DNA of 64,000 nucleotides from Larix kaempferi. Lineage: Eukaryota > Streptophyta > Pinopsida > Pinales > Pinaceae. Positions 22,127-33,755 of this stretch are shown in pieces (within the stretch, counting starts at the first letter, position 1; each line of letters opens with the position of its first letter). The notes beneath the pieces were generated by a model, which did no database searches, had not been told where the DNA came from, and saw only the letters and a list, made by a program, of their open reading frames with translations. The stretch covers positions 4,848,501-4,912,500 of the forward strand of contig BSBM01000964.1 of assembly GCA_027924585.1 (NCBI GenBank), written 5' to 3'. A program made the position numbers and the translations under genes.

Positions 22127-24701
22127 CCCAGTTGATTGCTGTCTGTACCTAGAGCTGATACAGCTCCAGGGTATGTTTGCCATTCCCTATACTTGTTTTC
22201 ACTACAACTAAATGATGCACAAACTTAATCATATTTACTAATCCTAAGCTGTAGTGGTGCACTTAATAGAGTAGCTTCTATTTTGCAACTCTTTCTTGTA
22301 TGTACCATATATGTTTATGGTATAACACTTAAGCATATTATTGCTTAGAAGATTTTAAAGAGCTTGATAGCCTCCTTTTCCAGATCGTTAAACGACTGCA
22401 TGGATTTTTGACATTTGGAAGAGTTGGATGATGATGACCTTGTAATCCTCACATTAGTGAATTTCTCTATAAAGGTGTTGAAATTGGATGCTGCGCTATA
22501 TTATAAAAACTTAGTGGCATTATAACTTTTTCTAGAAATATTTATTTTTCAATTAATTTTTTTTTTAACAAAACTGTTGCAAAATAGATAAAAGGTCAAT
22601 TCACAAGTACTTACCAAGAAAAAAATTTAAAAATCTAATTTTAAAAATGGAAGCTCCGGTGAAGAATAGAACAATTGATTCCAATGAAGTTAGTCTTTTT
22701 ACCAATTCTGTTGCTGGGCAAGACATCTCGTCTTTTTACCAACTCCATCGCTCATCAAAGAGTAATGCTACATGTAGGTAACCCTCATCATAATGTAAGC
22801 ATGATGAAAGGCTATCTAAATTGCAAATTTGCAAATTATAATATAGTCTATTAGAAAAATTGGTGCTGACTATGTTTGTACATGGGAATGGGAGACTTAA
22901 GTGATTTCAATGTTTTGGAGTTATGGTGTTTTTAAGGAAATCTCATTGCACCTTTCATTTTACATTCCACATAAATATTTTTAAACCGCTCTTGTGTCCA
23001 AGGAGTTAATATATGTGTGTGTCACCTACAGAAATGCAGCTGATATACAATACTCATCACCAAAAAATGCATGGTTCAAATGCTGCCTAATTGCAGGTAT
23101 GTGGCAAAACTTTGTTTCCGCCTTTACATATCTAAAGTTTAAACATAAACATTCTCTATCAACAAAGTTGGAGCTGAATAATTTTTTGTTCATGAATTTG
23201 TAGATTGGATAGACAAAGCTATTCAATACATTTATGGTATTTTGTATACTAGAAATATCCTAATCACATGCAATAAAAAATGATTATTGCGTAACTTTAG
23301 ATAAATGAAGAGCAGTTATGTTTTTCATTACATCAGGAATTTAGAATGGATTATTAGTACAAATATACTGCTAACAATTGTTACATATACAAGTGAGTTG
23401 ATATAGAGTGAATTTATTTATGTGCATTCATTATCAAGTACATACAAAAACATTTAGCATTAAGGACTAGGAATGGGATTATATGAAGACTAGTTGATCA
23501 TTTTAATACATGTATTAGTTGTAACCTGTTAATTATTACAAATTTGAAGCAAACCTCATTTATAGTATAAAAGTGACATTTAATTTATGTGGGAAATAGT
23601 TATGTCCAGAACACAATAGCTAGAAGTTGCAGTGGTTATTCTACCCTAGTAATACTCATATATTACATAATTCCGTCCTTCCTATTAACCTCTATAATTA
23701 ATATGCTTGCATTTATGACATCAAAATCTCTCTCTCACTAAGCTAGTAGCACTCTATAGTGAGCAGCTAGATCTTGTTGAAACCACGGGTTAAGGTAGAG
23801 CAGAACCATGTGATCCCAATGCTTGACACAACTTTGCATATGCTATATTTTTTGAGTGACTATCAAAATAACCACCAAGGTTAGCCCTTAGATGCCTCAA
23901 ATCATCAAGAATAGACCCTGAATAAGTGCCCTTAGCACAACTTGGAGTATTTGATCCTTCCAATAAACTAACACCAGGTAATTGAATTATTTTGCTTTAC
24001 CAAGACTTTAGGTTTTCATCTAGATTAAGGATTGAACATCCTACCTCTAAGAGTCTAAACTAGGTTGAGTTGCTGGTAAATTCATACACAAATATGTTCC
24101 AATATATTCTTCTTTATAATTTCATTTTGGAAATGTAATGGTTAATTGATTGCCATTTCTATTGTCATAGGAAGAAGTTACTGTATTACGCTATTATTTT
24201 AAGCATATACATATTACTACCACTGGGTTTTTTTTGCAGTATAGTTCACATTCATTTTTCAATCCCTTGCAAAACACAAGTTACACCCTTAAAAAATAAC
24301 TTGATTGTATCTTTCAAATTCATGTCATTTTGTCTCTTATTCTTGGAGTCTCTATAAGTTGTCTAAATTCCATAGGGGTCACCTGACTCTTGACAAGATT
24401 TCCTTAATTGATTTCCTTTTCAAGTTTGATCTGATTCATAGCACTAGGATATCCATAGTAATTTGAGATTAAATACACTACCTTGAGCTCAATTCTCTTA
24501 AATTGACTAATATATCTCATCCATCAACACCGAGACTGTGTTGTATCTTTTTAAATTTAGTCTTTATAAGTAAAAATGATTGTGCTATATGATAAGGTTT
24601 ATGAATTTTTATTTGAACTTTTGGTCAGGAGATTTCTTTATTTTGATGTATATTTGCATTAACTTCTATGTCAATACAATATTTTGACATGAAATTTTTA
24701 A
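22127..24701. other. Non-coding interior of the CACTA element, right of element A
   Basis: AT-rich DNA. No ORF with recognisable content. A few short coding-like runs occur but lack consistent splice signals. Confidence 0.5.
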
Positions 24702-24887
24702 CATGCAACACGAGAGCTTAGGGCTATGTGTGTCAAATATCCAATTGTTGTATTAACTGGCAATGCCCTTGACAGTGATCAAAACCATTTTCTTGTCGTT
24801 GGTGTAGATGACTTCTTTACCAAACCTATATCAAGGCATCAATTAGTGAGGCTACTTGAGGCACCCAATCTTGTTATTCCATCATAA
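24702..24887 (+). pseudogene. Captured receiver-domain (response regulator) fragment
   Basis: A 61-codon frame ending in TAA at 24885. It reads ATRELRAM, PIVVLTGNALDSD, VGVDDFFTKPIS, then LVRLLE. This matches the C-terminal half of a two-component receiver domain: the beta-4 strand with its conserved Thr (LTGNA) and the invariant Lys in TKPIS, the usual pattern being LTANAL...GMDDFLTKPIS. The phospho-accepting Asp segment is not present upstream, and no histidine kinase core is seen. It lies inside the CACTA element, so it was most likely captured from a host hybrid histidine kinase or response regulator gene. It retains the natural end of a coding sequence. Not functional on its own. Confidence 0.75.
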
Positions 24888-26661
24888 AAGTAGATTGATG
24901 CTATTGAAAACAATAGTAAATTGTGGATCTAGGAAATGGAATTTTGTTAGCTAAAAGATAAAAGGATGTTGATGTTTCAATATTTACTGTTTGGAAAAAC
25001 TGATAGGTTAATTCATAATGTTTCAATTTGTGAAAATGTGGCAATGACTACAAATGAAACCAGTTCTGATTCAGTCATAACAGGTAGGAAATGGCAGCAA
25101 CACTCACTGCAATATCCTCCATACAGTGTAAGTGCCTCAAGGTGAGTATTTCTCAGGGGATAACCTTCTCTTGATTAGTGTCATGCATTCTAAATTGTGT
25201 TGCACTATATGCAAATGTTACTTAATTGCAATTGTATATGTTGTGATGCAGATTTCAGGTGTAGTATGTGTAAGAAAGTGTTGACTCTTCCACTTTCTAC
25301 TCCTCGTGGACATAATTTTTTATAGATGTGTTCTTTCTTTCAATAGATACATCATGTATAGTGATTTATTTTCTAATTCCTTTTAGAAGTGATGTAATAT
25401 TCTTTTTGACTTTGTGTAACTGCATACAAATGAAACAAAAGTTGGCAGCTACTTCCTTGGTATAGAAATTCATGGTGGTGGCATGTATGCATGTGGCACT
25501 TGCTTAAATTGTAGCAGTTACATGAACCACAAGTAGTTATGCAGCTTGCACATGGTAAGTAGGAATTATCATTAAATTTCAATTATTATTTTATTGGAGA
25601 TTTGTTGCAGGAACAAAACCCCCTTTTTAGCATTCCTAGTGCCCTTTTCATTCACAAATTGCCCACAATTGGAGACCAGGCATTGCTTTCACATACATAA
25701 TTACTTCTTTGTAGTTTTGATGATGTTTTTACCCACAAGCATGCTCAAAACTCCCACTTTACTACTGTGTGGGGGTTAAATAATGTCCAGGAATGGCCAG
25801 AAGTAGAACAAAGGATTTAGGGATGTTGTTCATGTCATGCTATAAGCTGACTTAGAATGTGTCCAAATCAAAAATAATTCTCCTTATTGTTGTTTGAATG
25901 CTCAGAAATGCCCAGAATTAATAGTTGGGGTTGTTACTACTATTTACTGCTAATAGAAGGATGATGTATGCCCAAAATTGCTGCTTATCAAGTTGTTTGA
26001 GCACAAAAAATGGTTGAAATTGGCTGAGCATGCCTAGGTCAGACAAAATTAGTTAAATTGCTCCTTTTTGAAGGCCCAAATTCATTCACACATGGTCTAG
26101 AATGCACAATTAATCACCAACCTGCTTAGATCTTCCATGAAGCAGTTGTATGGCTTATAACCTTTTATTTCCCTCCAAAACATAGTCTAAAACTTCACTC
26201 TCTTAATTATCATTCAATTGCAACTACCCTTCCTCCCATTCACATTTTGAGGTCTCATCCTCTAACTGGTTGCATCTGTTGATACATCTACTGTCATTTG
26301 GTACTGATATATTGGTGTGGGATCAACTTTGCATTCCAGACAAGACCCTATCGCTGCATTTATGTAATGGCCAGTTTTGGAATTGCGCAACAATGGATTC
26401 AAGATCTTAACACTTGTTCAACTGTGCCTTAGCCTTCTTCATTGCCCTGGATTTCTCCTTAGTTCATAACACTTGGATGTGTTGCTTGTGGATATATGAG
26501 TCAATGCTTGGATGCATTTGATATTGAAGCTTGGCATTTTGAGAGACATCGACTCTATCAATATGAATTGTTCGTGGCATTTTGTTTGGTTTGAAGTTTG
26601 AATCTAATTTACCTCTTTTGTCAATATACAACTTTTATTCTAATTCATCATGGCTATGCAG
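24888..26661. other. Non-coding interior of the CACTA element
   Basis: No supportable gene. A 17-codon open run with a transit-peptide-like composition (MAATLTAISSIQ) and a GTGAGT donor occurs at 25091-25141; it could be a captured first exon or chance. Confidence 0.45.
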
Positions 26662-26898
26662 GAGGGACCCAATCTGACATTGACGAGGAAACGGAAATTC
26701 GAATTGAAGTTGAGGTAGATACAGATGAGGACGATGATGTCTTCTTTGACACAACAGAGTTCCTTGTTACAGATTCATTAACTGAACAACAGTCACTAAG
26801 GTTATTAAGGGATTCTTTAGGTATTGAATCACCTCTCTCTAGGTCTGGAAAATGCGTGGATGGGTTTAACATATTGAGTACTGTGGGGATGTTGAAAT
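26662..26898 (+). pseudogene. Acidic exon of an unrecognised gene, probably captured
   Basis: An open stretch of 237 bp between a good acceptor (GGCTATGCAG) and a good donor (GTGAGT). It reads TQSDIDEETEIRIEVEVD, then DEDDDVFFDTTEFLV, SLRLLRDSLG and CVDGFNIL. The long acidic stretch and FFDTTEF segment look like protein-coding sequence with codon-level structure. I cannot assign a family. The frame runs on past the donor to a stop at 26913. It sits inside the CACTA element 1.8 kb downstream of the receiver fragment; whether the two come from one gene is unknown. Confidence 0.45.
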
Positions 26899-27600
26899 GT
26901 GAGTTTTCTTCTTGAAAAAGTAGCATTGGTTATGAATTTATATTTTGTATTGATTCCTATGCATTTGGACCATTTTAGGGTAACCATTTGATGAGGATAT
27001 TGCATGTAGAGGTAAAATATTGGAGAGGTAAAATAATGGTGTGTAACTGTGTTATGGTGCCTATGATAGGGCTACTTAAAGAGGATGATGTAAGGAAGTT
27101 TTATCAATATAGATAAGGTTTCGGTTGCTATAAATCTCACTTGGGATGGAAAGTTGCAAGAGATGTGGTCATGTGGGTGAATATATTGCTATTTATTTCA
27201 ATATTAATTTATGCATTTTATTTATTGCATTATAGATTTAGATTTAATTTTCTTATATGCATTCTTTACTTTTAGGGTCCAGTGTTGTGATTGAATTTTT
27301 TTATCTGTATATCAGTCCCATGAGCTATTACCCTATTTGGCACTGTGGAATTTCTATCTTCCACATCTAGGGAGATTTTCTTATTTGTTATGAATTTTCA
27401 GTTCTAATACTCTGAGTTGCTCTAGACAAGTCGTCTTCTTGATTGAGAGTATCTAATAATAGGTGATTTCCAATGTAATCACAACTTGAATATAGTGTTT
27501 TTTTAAGGATCTCCACACCCTTTTGGAAACTAAAATTGATTTGTATCTGTAGAGTCACAATGACTGGACTTTCAAGATGAATTTATTATTATTATTTTTA
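26899..27600. other. Non-coding stretch before the right subterminal array
   Basis: No gene or repeat recognised. Ordinary AT-rich sequence. Confidence 0.5.
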
Positions 27601-28380
27601 AAATAGACATGTCCGTCGCTATAGAGACGACAAGCCACGGCAAGTTTCGACGAACTTACTATACTAGCGATGAGAATTTCCATCGCTAGTATAGCAAGTT
27701 CGTTGAAAATTGCTAGGGTTTGTCGTCTCTATAGCGACGAACATATTTTTTTTAAATATGGGAAGTTGTCTCTATAGCCATGAAGTTTCGTTGCTAGAGC
27801 AACGAAGCTAGTTTGACTTGTTTTCTTAAAATATAAGATGTCGTCGCTATAGCCACGAAATTTCGGTGCTATAGCCACAAACTTTCGTTGCTAGAGAGAC
27901 AGAGATCGCTTCACCTACTTCTTTTAAATATGAACATCCGTCGCTATAGCCACGAATTGGCAGTGCTATAGCGACAAACTTTCATTGCTAGAGAGATGGA
28001 GATCAGTTCACTTATTTATTTTAAATATGAACATCCGTCACTATAGCCACGCACTTTCGTTGCTAGAGAGACATATATCAGTTCACTTATTTCTTTTAAA
28101 TATGACCATTCATCGCTCTAGACATGAACTGTCGGTGCTATAGCCACGAACGTTCGTGGCTAGAGAGACGTAGATCGCTTCATTTACTTTTTATTTAAAT
28201 ATAAACAGTCGTCGCTATAGCCACGAACGTTCAGTGCTATAGCCACGAAGGTTGCAAAGTGTTGCTATAGCGATGAAATTAGTGCCACGAAAACAAGGAG
28301 TCCTATTTGTTGCTATAGCAACGGAAAAGTGTTGCAATAGAAACGATTTTCTGTGGGAAAAATGTCCACATGTACTAGTG
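27601..28380 (+). repeat. Right subterminal repeats and terminus of the CACTA element
   Basis: About twenty occurrences of a CTATAG-centred motif in phrases such as CGTCGCTATAGCCACGAA, GTGCTATAGCGACAAA and TTCGTTGCTAGAGAGAC. The ideal form GTCGCTATAGCGAC is a perfect palindrome. Longer units of about 110-120 bp, each ending in ATTTCTTTTAAATATGA, are repeated at about 27815-28210. The terminus TACTAGTG lies at 28373-28380. Confidence 0.8.
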
Positions 28381-29140
28381 TCCCCTCCTCCCTCCCACTC
28401 ACCCCCCTACTCCTCTTCTCCTTCAACTATCATCATTAACCTCCCACTCTATCTACTTCTCTCCCTCTCCTCCTCCCCATTCCCCACCTTCCCCTCCCCA
28501 TCCCCCACCTCCTTTTCATCCCTCTACTTTCTCCTACGCTTCTCTCTACCCCAAACCCCCCCACCTCCTCCTTAAACACCTCTGTCTCCCCCTCCCCATC
28601 CCACTCCACCTCCTATTCCTCCTCCTTTTCAACTACCTCCTCTCCTTGTCTTCCTCATCCTCCTGCTCCTCCTCCTCCCACATGTACTCCTTGACCTCCT
28701 GTTCCTCCTCATGTTCCTACTTCCATGCCACCTTCTCCTCCTCTCCCTCCACCCACCAACTCCTCCTCTTCTCCCTCCATCTGCAATTCCTCCTCCTCCT
28801 CTCACCCTTCCTCTTCTCCCTCCTCCTTCACCATCTCCTCCTTCCCCTCCTCCTCCTCCTCCTCCCCATCCATTTCCTCCCCCCCCCCTCCACCTCTTCC
28901 TTTAAATATTCCTCCCCCTCTTCCTCCCCATCCTCCTACAACTCCTCCTCCTCCTCCAGATTTTCCTCCATCTCCCCATCCTCCTCCATATCCTCCTTGG
29001 CCTCACCTTCTACCTCCTCCCCCACCACCATTATTTCCACCTCCACCGTTGCCTCCAACAATACCACCATTACCTATGGAACCCTTCCCCTTACCTCTCT
29101 CCCTCCGCGTTCACCTCCTTCTCCTCCATCACCACTTTCA
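28381..29140 (+). repeat. Pyrimidine-rich tract, right half
   Basis: Continuation of the C/T tract that the CACTA element split, again rich in CCTCCTCC. It begins with the right target duplication TCC. Open frames of up to 168 codons are composition shadows. Confidence 0.85.
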
Positions 29141-30720
29141 CACCTCGGTTGACCCTTTGGCAAAGACAAAGACTATGAGGCAATATCCCTAGGACTTATG
29201 TAGAACCTTCACTACTTCTGGTGCAATAATGAAAGTAACTAAACCTTATGTAGGATAATTTGACTATCCCCACCCTGATATGTACTCAATGTGAATTGGA
29301 AACAAAGATCAAACAGTAAAAATCCCAACTAGAAGCAAAGAGCGAGCCTTGGACTAGTGAAGGAGATAGTTTCTAGATGATTTTGAATGGCCTCAAAGGC
29401 TTCATAATTTCTATTCTAGGAGTGTGGACATAATATAATACATTTGAGTTAACTATCTAGACATTCAGATCAGATATTAGAAGTAGAATTGACAATTAAG
29501 ATTAACAAAATAGAAAAGTAGTCAATTTTTCTTACTAGAGCGCAAACAGTGAAAGCAGTGATTTACAGACAACATTCAATGGTCACGAATTCTTCAATAC
29601 ATGTGATAGATGAATTCATCCATATTCACTTGAATAGTATCAAGCTTTAGTAATACTTTTAGAGATACAAATGAAATTCTATTGAATCCAAACCTACAAA
29701 CTGTCCATAGTCCTTGATATTTTACAACATAGAAGCAATAATATAGCATCTGAGAGTAGAAGGAGGGTCTTTCACTACTGGATTAGAGCCATGGAAAATA
29801 ATTCACCATATTATATCTCGCTAAAGGTGCATGAACAATTTCAATAACTCATAGGGGGTGCAAATGCACAATTCACCATCTTCACTGGCCAAAACATACC
29901 ACAACTAAGACATTGCTACTACTGACCCTTCACATCCACTTGATATTTGAACATATCATTCTATGGATTAGATCAGACCTGCAATTAAAACTTTAATGGG
30001 TGCATTAAACTCTATGGATAATACTAGACATCCTCTTCCTCAAACATTCAATAGAAGAATCTTTCCATCTCTTAGTTGGAGCAAGTATTACAAAGGGGTA
30101 CATCAGCCAATGCTGGAAAGAAGCACACAAACCAAGACTATATGGTGCACATAGCTCTCAAGATGAATTCTAAAAATGAAAAAAAATATGTGAATGGGTG
30201 TGTGCATCATTCTTTTATTGACCTCTATTACCTTTTGTGCCTGCCTTCTAGGAATTTCCATCAATGCAATTTGAACCGTAGGTGCGCGGATGTTTGTTTT
30301 GGAAAACTATCTTTACCTTTGACCTACTTGCCTTCATGAATGCACCCTCACTGGTTAAAATTATGCTATGTAGTTTTCTTGGAGCTTTTTGTTGGTTTTC
30401 TGCTTTTACTAAACTTTCCTAAGCTTTATCTTCCAAAATCAGTAAACTTATGTCCTTTAGCTTTTCCACTGCTTTTCCTGCTTTTCCTTCTTTTGGCTGT
30501 TGTTTCTACTTTTGGATCCTTTATGTCCATATTTTTCTAAGGAGAAAACTCATCTCCCTTATCCTCATCCTATGCAATATCCTAGGCCACCTAAGCCATG
30601 GACAACTCATAAATAATTATTAGAAATATTAAATAGAACAAAATTTATGCCCTCCATAAATTATTTATTAACATAAGGTAAATATTTGGTCAAAATTAAC
30701 CCCCTTAGTAATTTATTTAA
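29141..30720. other. Non-coding stretch
   Basis: No supportable gene. Short ORFs (for example 30076-30339 and 30340-30540 on the plus strand) have no recognisable domain; the second is Leu/Phe-rich and could be a chance hydrophobic frame. Confidence 0.5.
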
Positions 30721-32153
30721 TTATTTTCCACTAGGACCCATGGAATTTGAATAGGTTAGTGGTGGACCATGGTTCCTTAAAGGGGGGGGCATCATAGTCC
30801 TCCCTTCCCAAAATTTCTTGTCCACAAGAAAATGAAAATAGGGGTGATGAAGAACATGTGCTCTACCTCCAAAATGTTGTTGCAGGACTATCTTAGGAAT
30901 CATATGAATCTCTTCTCCATAATGGATAACCCCACTTATGACTTCATATTGTTCTTCTTGGATCAAATTATTCAATGGGTCACATACAAAGTTTTGTTTA
31001 GAAGACTCTACTACTAGCTAAACTTCCCAATCAATTTAATCTTCTATCAAAGGGAGAAATGCATCTGCTACTAAATTCTTTTCCTCTCCCTTGTATGCAA
31101 AATCAAAACTATGGAAACATTCCTCACATACCCATTTGAAAAGATGCTCAGCTATTTTGTTTGGTTGTCTACCAATAGGAAGGTTCCCAAAAACATTATA
31201 ATTCCACATTATTCCACCTTGCTTAGTGTAAACATAAAGTGTCTTTTGTCCATCATAAGAGTTCCCATGTAGGAAACTAAACTAGTGCTTCACTTGGATA
31301 GACTTTTGGAAGTTTAGGATGAATTTCCCTATAGGATCCCATTTATCCTATTGCATTTCTCTCAAAATTTTGGTCCCTTGGAAGAACTCATCATTCCAAA
31401 ATATACTAGGATCCCATAAACATATTGATAGTGCATTACTATCAATTCCTGTTAAAACACTTATTATTTGATCCAATAGGATCTAGATATTCTCTTGTGC
31501 CTTCAAATCTCTTTCTTGCACTATTGCATCCAAATTTTCATGAATGTATGTTAATCTTGCATCAAATGGCTTTCCCTGTGGGAAGTCTCCAAAATCCTCC
31601 TCATGATTTTGAAGCAATCCTTTGATGTATTCAGGGTGTAGTGAAATATCTATGGTGGTTCCTTGAGTAGGGAAGAGGCACTCAACAACCAATTCAATGT
31701 CTCCATGTCTAAAGAGTGATCTCATACTATGTGAAGACACCACTTGATTAGGATAGGTGTTGATGCCTTGTAGAATAGTTTATTCCCAACAAAATCTTTG
31801 AAACTTATTTGATTCACTTGATAATTGATGGAATGCTCTCCAATGGATTACAACCATTATACTCCCAACACCAAATTAGTGTCCACAACATTAACAACAT
31901 CAAAATGATTTGTTAAGGTATAATCTCATATGGTTACTTGCAGATTTGGAATCCATTTAGTGAAATCCATGGAGTTATAATATGGTCTCATGACCCTGAA
32001 ACCTTCAAAGGTTTCAATAGGTAGATTTCTTCTCTCCACCAAGGCTGAATCAACGAAATTATGAGTAGAACCTTCATCAAGCAAAAATGTAACTCTTTGT
32101 CCTTGAAACACTCCCTTGAATTTGAGAATGTTTAAGCAAGGTAATCCTGTCAT
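30721..32153 (-). pseudogene. Ty3/gypsy-like polyprotein relic
   Basis: Minus-strand frames from 32153 down. The first (31926-32153) contains FLLDEGSTHNFVD, a version of the gypsy aspartic protease motif with DEGS in place of DSGA or DTGA. The next (31483-31743) reads LHPEYIKGLLQNHEEDF then PQGKPFDARL, which resembles the stretch just before gypsy reverse transcriptase (LLxxHxxVFxxxPxGxPxxR). No reverse transcriptase core follows. Further down, ADAF and a frame with IHYGEEIHMIP resemble the RNase H end and integrase zinc-finger lead-in, broken by stops. LTRs were not found. It is an old, internally deleted remnant. Confidence 0.6.
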
Positions 32154-33755
32154 GACTGCAATATTTCCACTTAATTGTGGTAGTTATTCTTCACCTGCTG
32201 TCTCATATCCACTATGTGTTATGACTCATGCTTCCTCATCTTCCTCCTCAGCTTTGCTGTAACATCCCCAAAAATTCACTATAATTAAAATTTTTTAAGT
32301 AGCAATAAATGCTTGTGTCGCTTTACTAAAAGTGTTAACTTCAACACACTAAATATTAAACAACGTACTTAATGATAACAACTCCTAACCTTTAACATTA
32401 GTGACTAAGAGTTTAGACCATTTATGAATCACATCATATGTCTTAACAGCTGTTAGTTTAAATAGTGTCTTAAAAATTCGTAAGTCATTTATCGTCAAGT
32501 CAATGTCAGATGTTGAACTTAATTGTTTGTATGCATATTGTCACTTTCTTCCTATGTTATGCATTTTGTTTTCTAGAGACTAAATGTTAGTCTTGATGAA
32601 ATGAAGGGGGTCCTTGAACAACCCCGAGGTTTACTTAGCTATCGCTAGCTAATGCTCCTGAATTCTATTTGTAGAGATGCAGGTAAGACAAAATATTTCA
32701 ATTGAAGCATGAAAACGTACTCAGTTAATACTTACTGTATAGAGTTAGTTTCCAAGATTTACATACGAATGTTTTTAGAGTAATTTTCTGCTCTGCAAGC
32801 TTCTCAGGTATTTAACGTCCTTGGATTGATGAACTCTATATAATTCGTTTAACTATAGAATTCAATGTTCTAATATAGAAATCCACTTAGTAACCTATTC
32901 TAAGTGATAACTATGACAATGTTCATATTTTTCAAACACCTACTATTATCCCAACTATGGATAATCAATGTAATAAATTCTATTTGTCATTTTATCCATT
33001 CTATATGAAATGTGATGTAATATATTTGAATTACAATAATCGTAATCATGATATTCTTATTATGCACTTTGGTTAAGTAATAATTGTCAACATTTATGTG
33101 TTTAAAGTGCATATCACGACTTCTATAACCTTATGCATAAGCCTGTATGCAATAAGATGAGGTATGATAATATATGTTTTGATCTTTGAGTGTGTACAAT
33201 CATATACCAATTTATCCCAAATGTGTATAGCTATATGGATAACCCATGCATAATGATATGTATCAAAACTAGAAATGTAGCTTAAATTGCAGTCAACATT
33301 TCTATACAAATTTGGCCTATATGGTTGTATGCCAAACCATGAAGATGAATGAAGTGTTAACTCTATGGTGGATATGCATTGGTAGGAACTCAATTCAATA
33401 GCTATGTAATTAAAGTTTCCATAACTACTATTGTAGTGGATTACTTGATGGCTGCTCTCGTGGCTAGTTTCATGTGATAAAGCTGGAGGTAAGGTGTTGA
33501 CCTAATGACGAGGCAATGTAAACTTGCCAAACTATGCCTGGCTTGGTAGGGTATCGTCCTAGCTGGATCTCTGTGTTGGAAGCTAACTCGACGTTGGTGA
33601 CCAAGGTGTTTAATGCAATTTTAATGCAGTTGGTGAACATAGTTCAAGGTGCCTTGGTGGCTAGATCTTCGTCGTTGATCTTATGGAGATATCGGGGTTT
33701 GGAATAAACCCTATATTTTCAATACACCTCGTCGAGATTGTATCTGAAGCATTCA
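32154..33755. other. Non-coding stretch
   Basis: AT-rich up to about 33420, then somewhat richer in GC. The minus-strand ORF at 33094-33393 has no recognisable domain. A TTGTAGTG at about 33433 could be a CACTA terminus by sequence alone, but no partner or subterminal repeats were seen. Confidence 0.45.

Larger units (their letters stand above)
5622..28380. mobile_element. CACTA (En/Spm)-type DNA transposon, about 22.8 kb, with nested copia element
   Basis: The left end reads CACTACTACATATGG (5622-5636). The right end read in reverse complement from 28380 is CACTAGTACATGTGG, so 13 of 15 bases match. The 3-bp flanks are identical: TCC at 5619-5621 and TCC at 28381-28383. Three-base target duplications and CACTA termini are hallmarks of this superfamily. 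Both ends carry short subterminal repeats around CTATAGCCACGAA. The interior holds no recognisable TNP2-type transposase. It has degenerate 170-bp repeats, AT-rich DNA, gene fragments (24702-24887, 26662-26898) and the complete copia element A. Without A the element would be about 15.7 kb. It is best seen as a non-autonomous or decayed element that carries host gene pieces. Confidence 0.8.

Noticed and set aside
27601-28372. Subterminal array considered as a CRISPR-like array
   Set aside because: Motifs are palindromic, variably spaced and of mixed orientation with no constant repeat-spacer pattern; context is a plant transposon end.
28646-29192. Ser-rich and Pro-rich ORFs of 155-168 codons
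   Set aside because: Same composition effect in the right half of the pyrimidine tract; three overlapping frames are open at once.
33426-33433. TTGTAGTG as a CACTA right terminus
   Set aside because: No subterminal repeats to its left and no partner end with a shared 3-bp flank.
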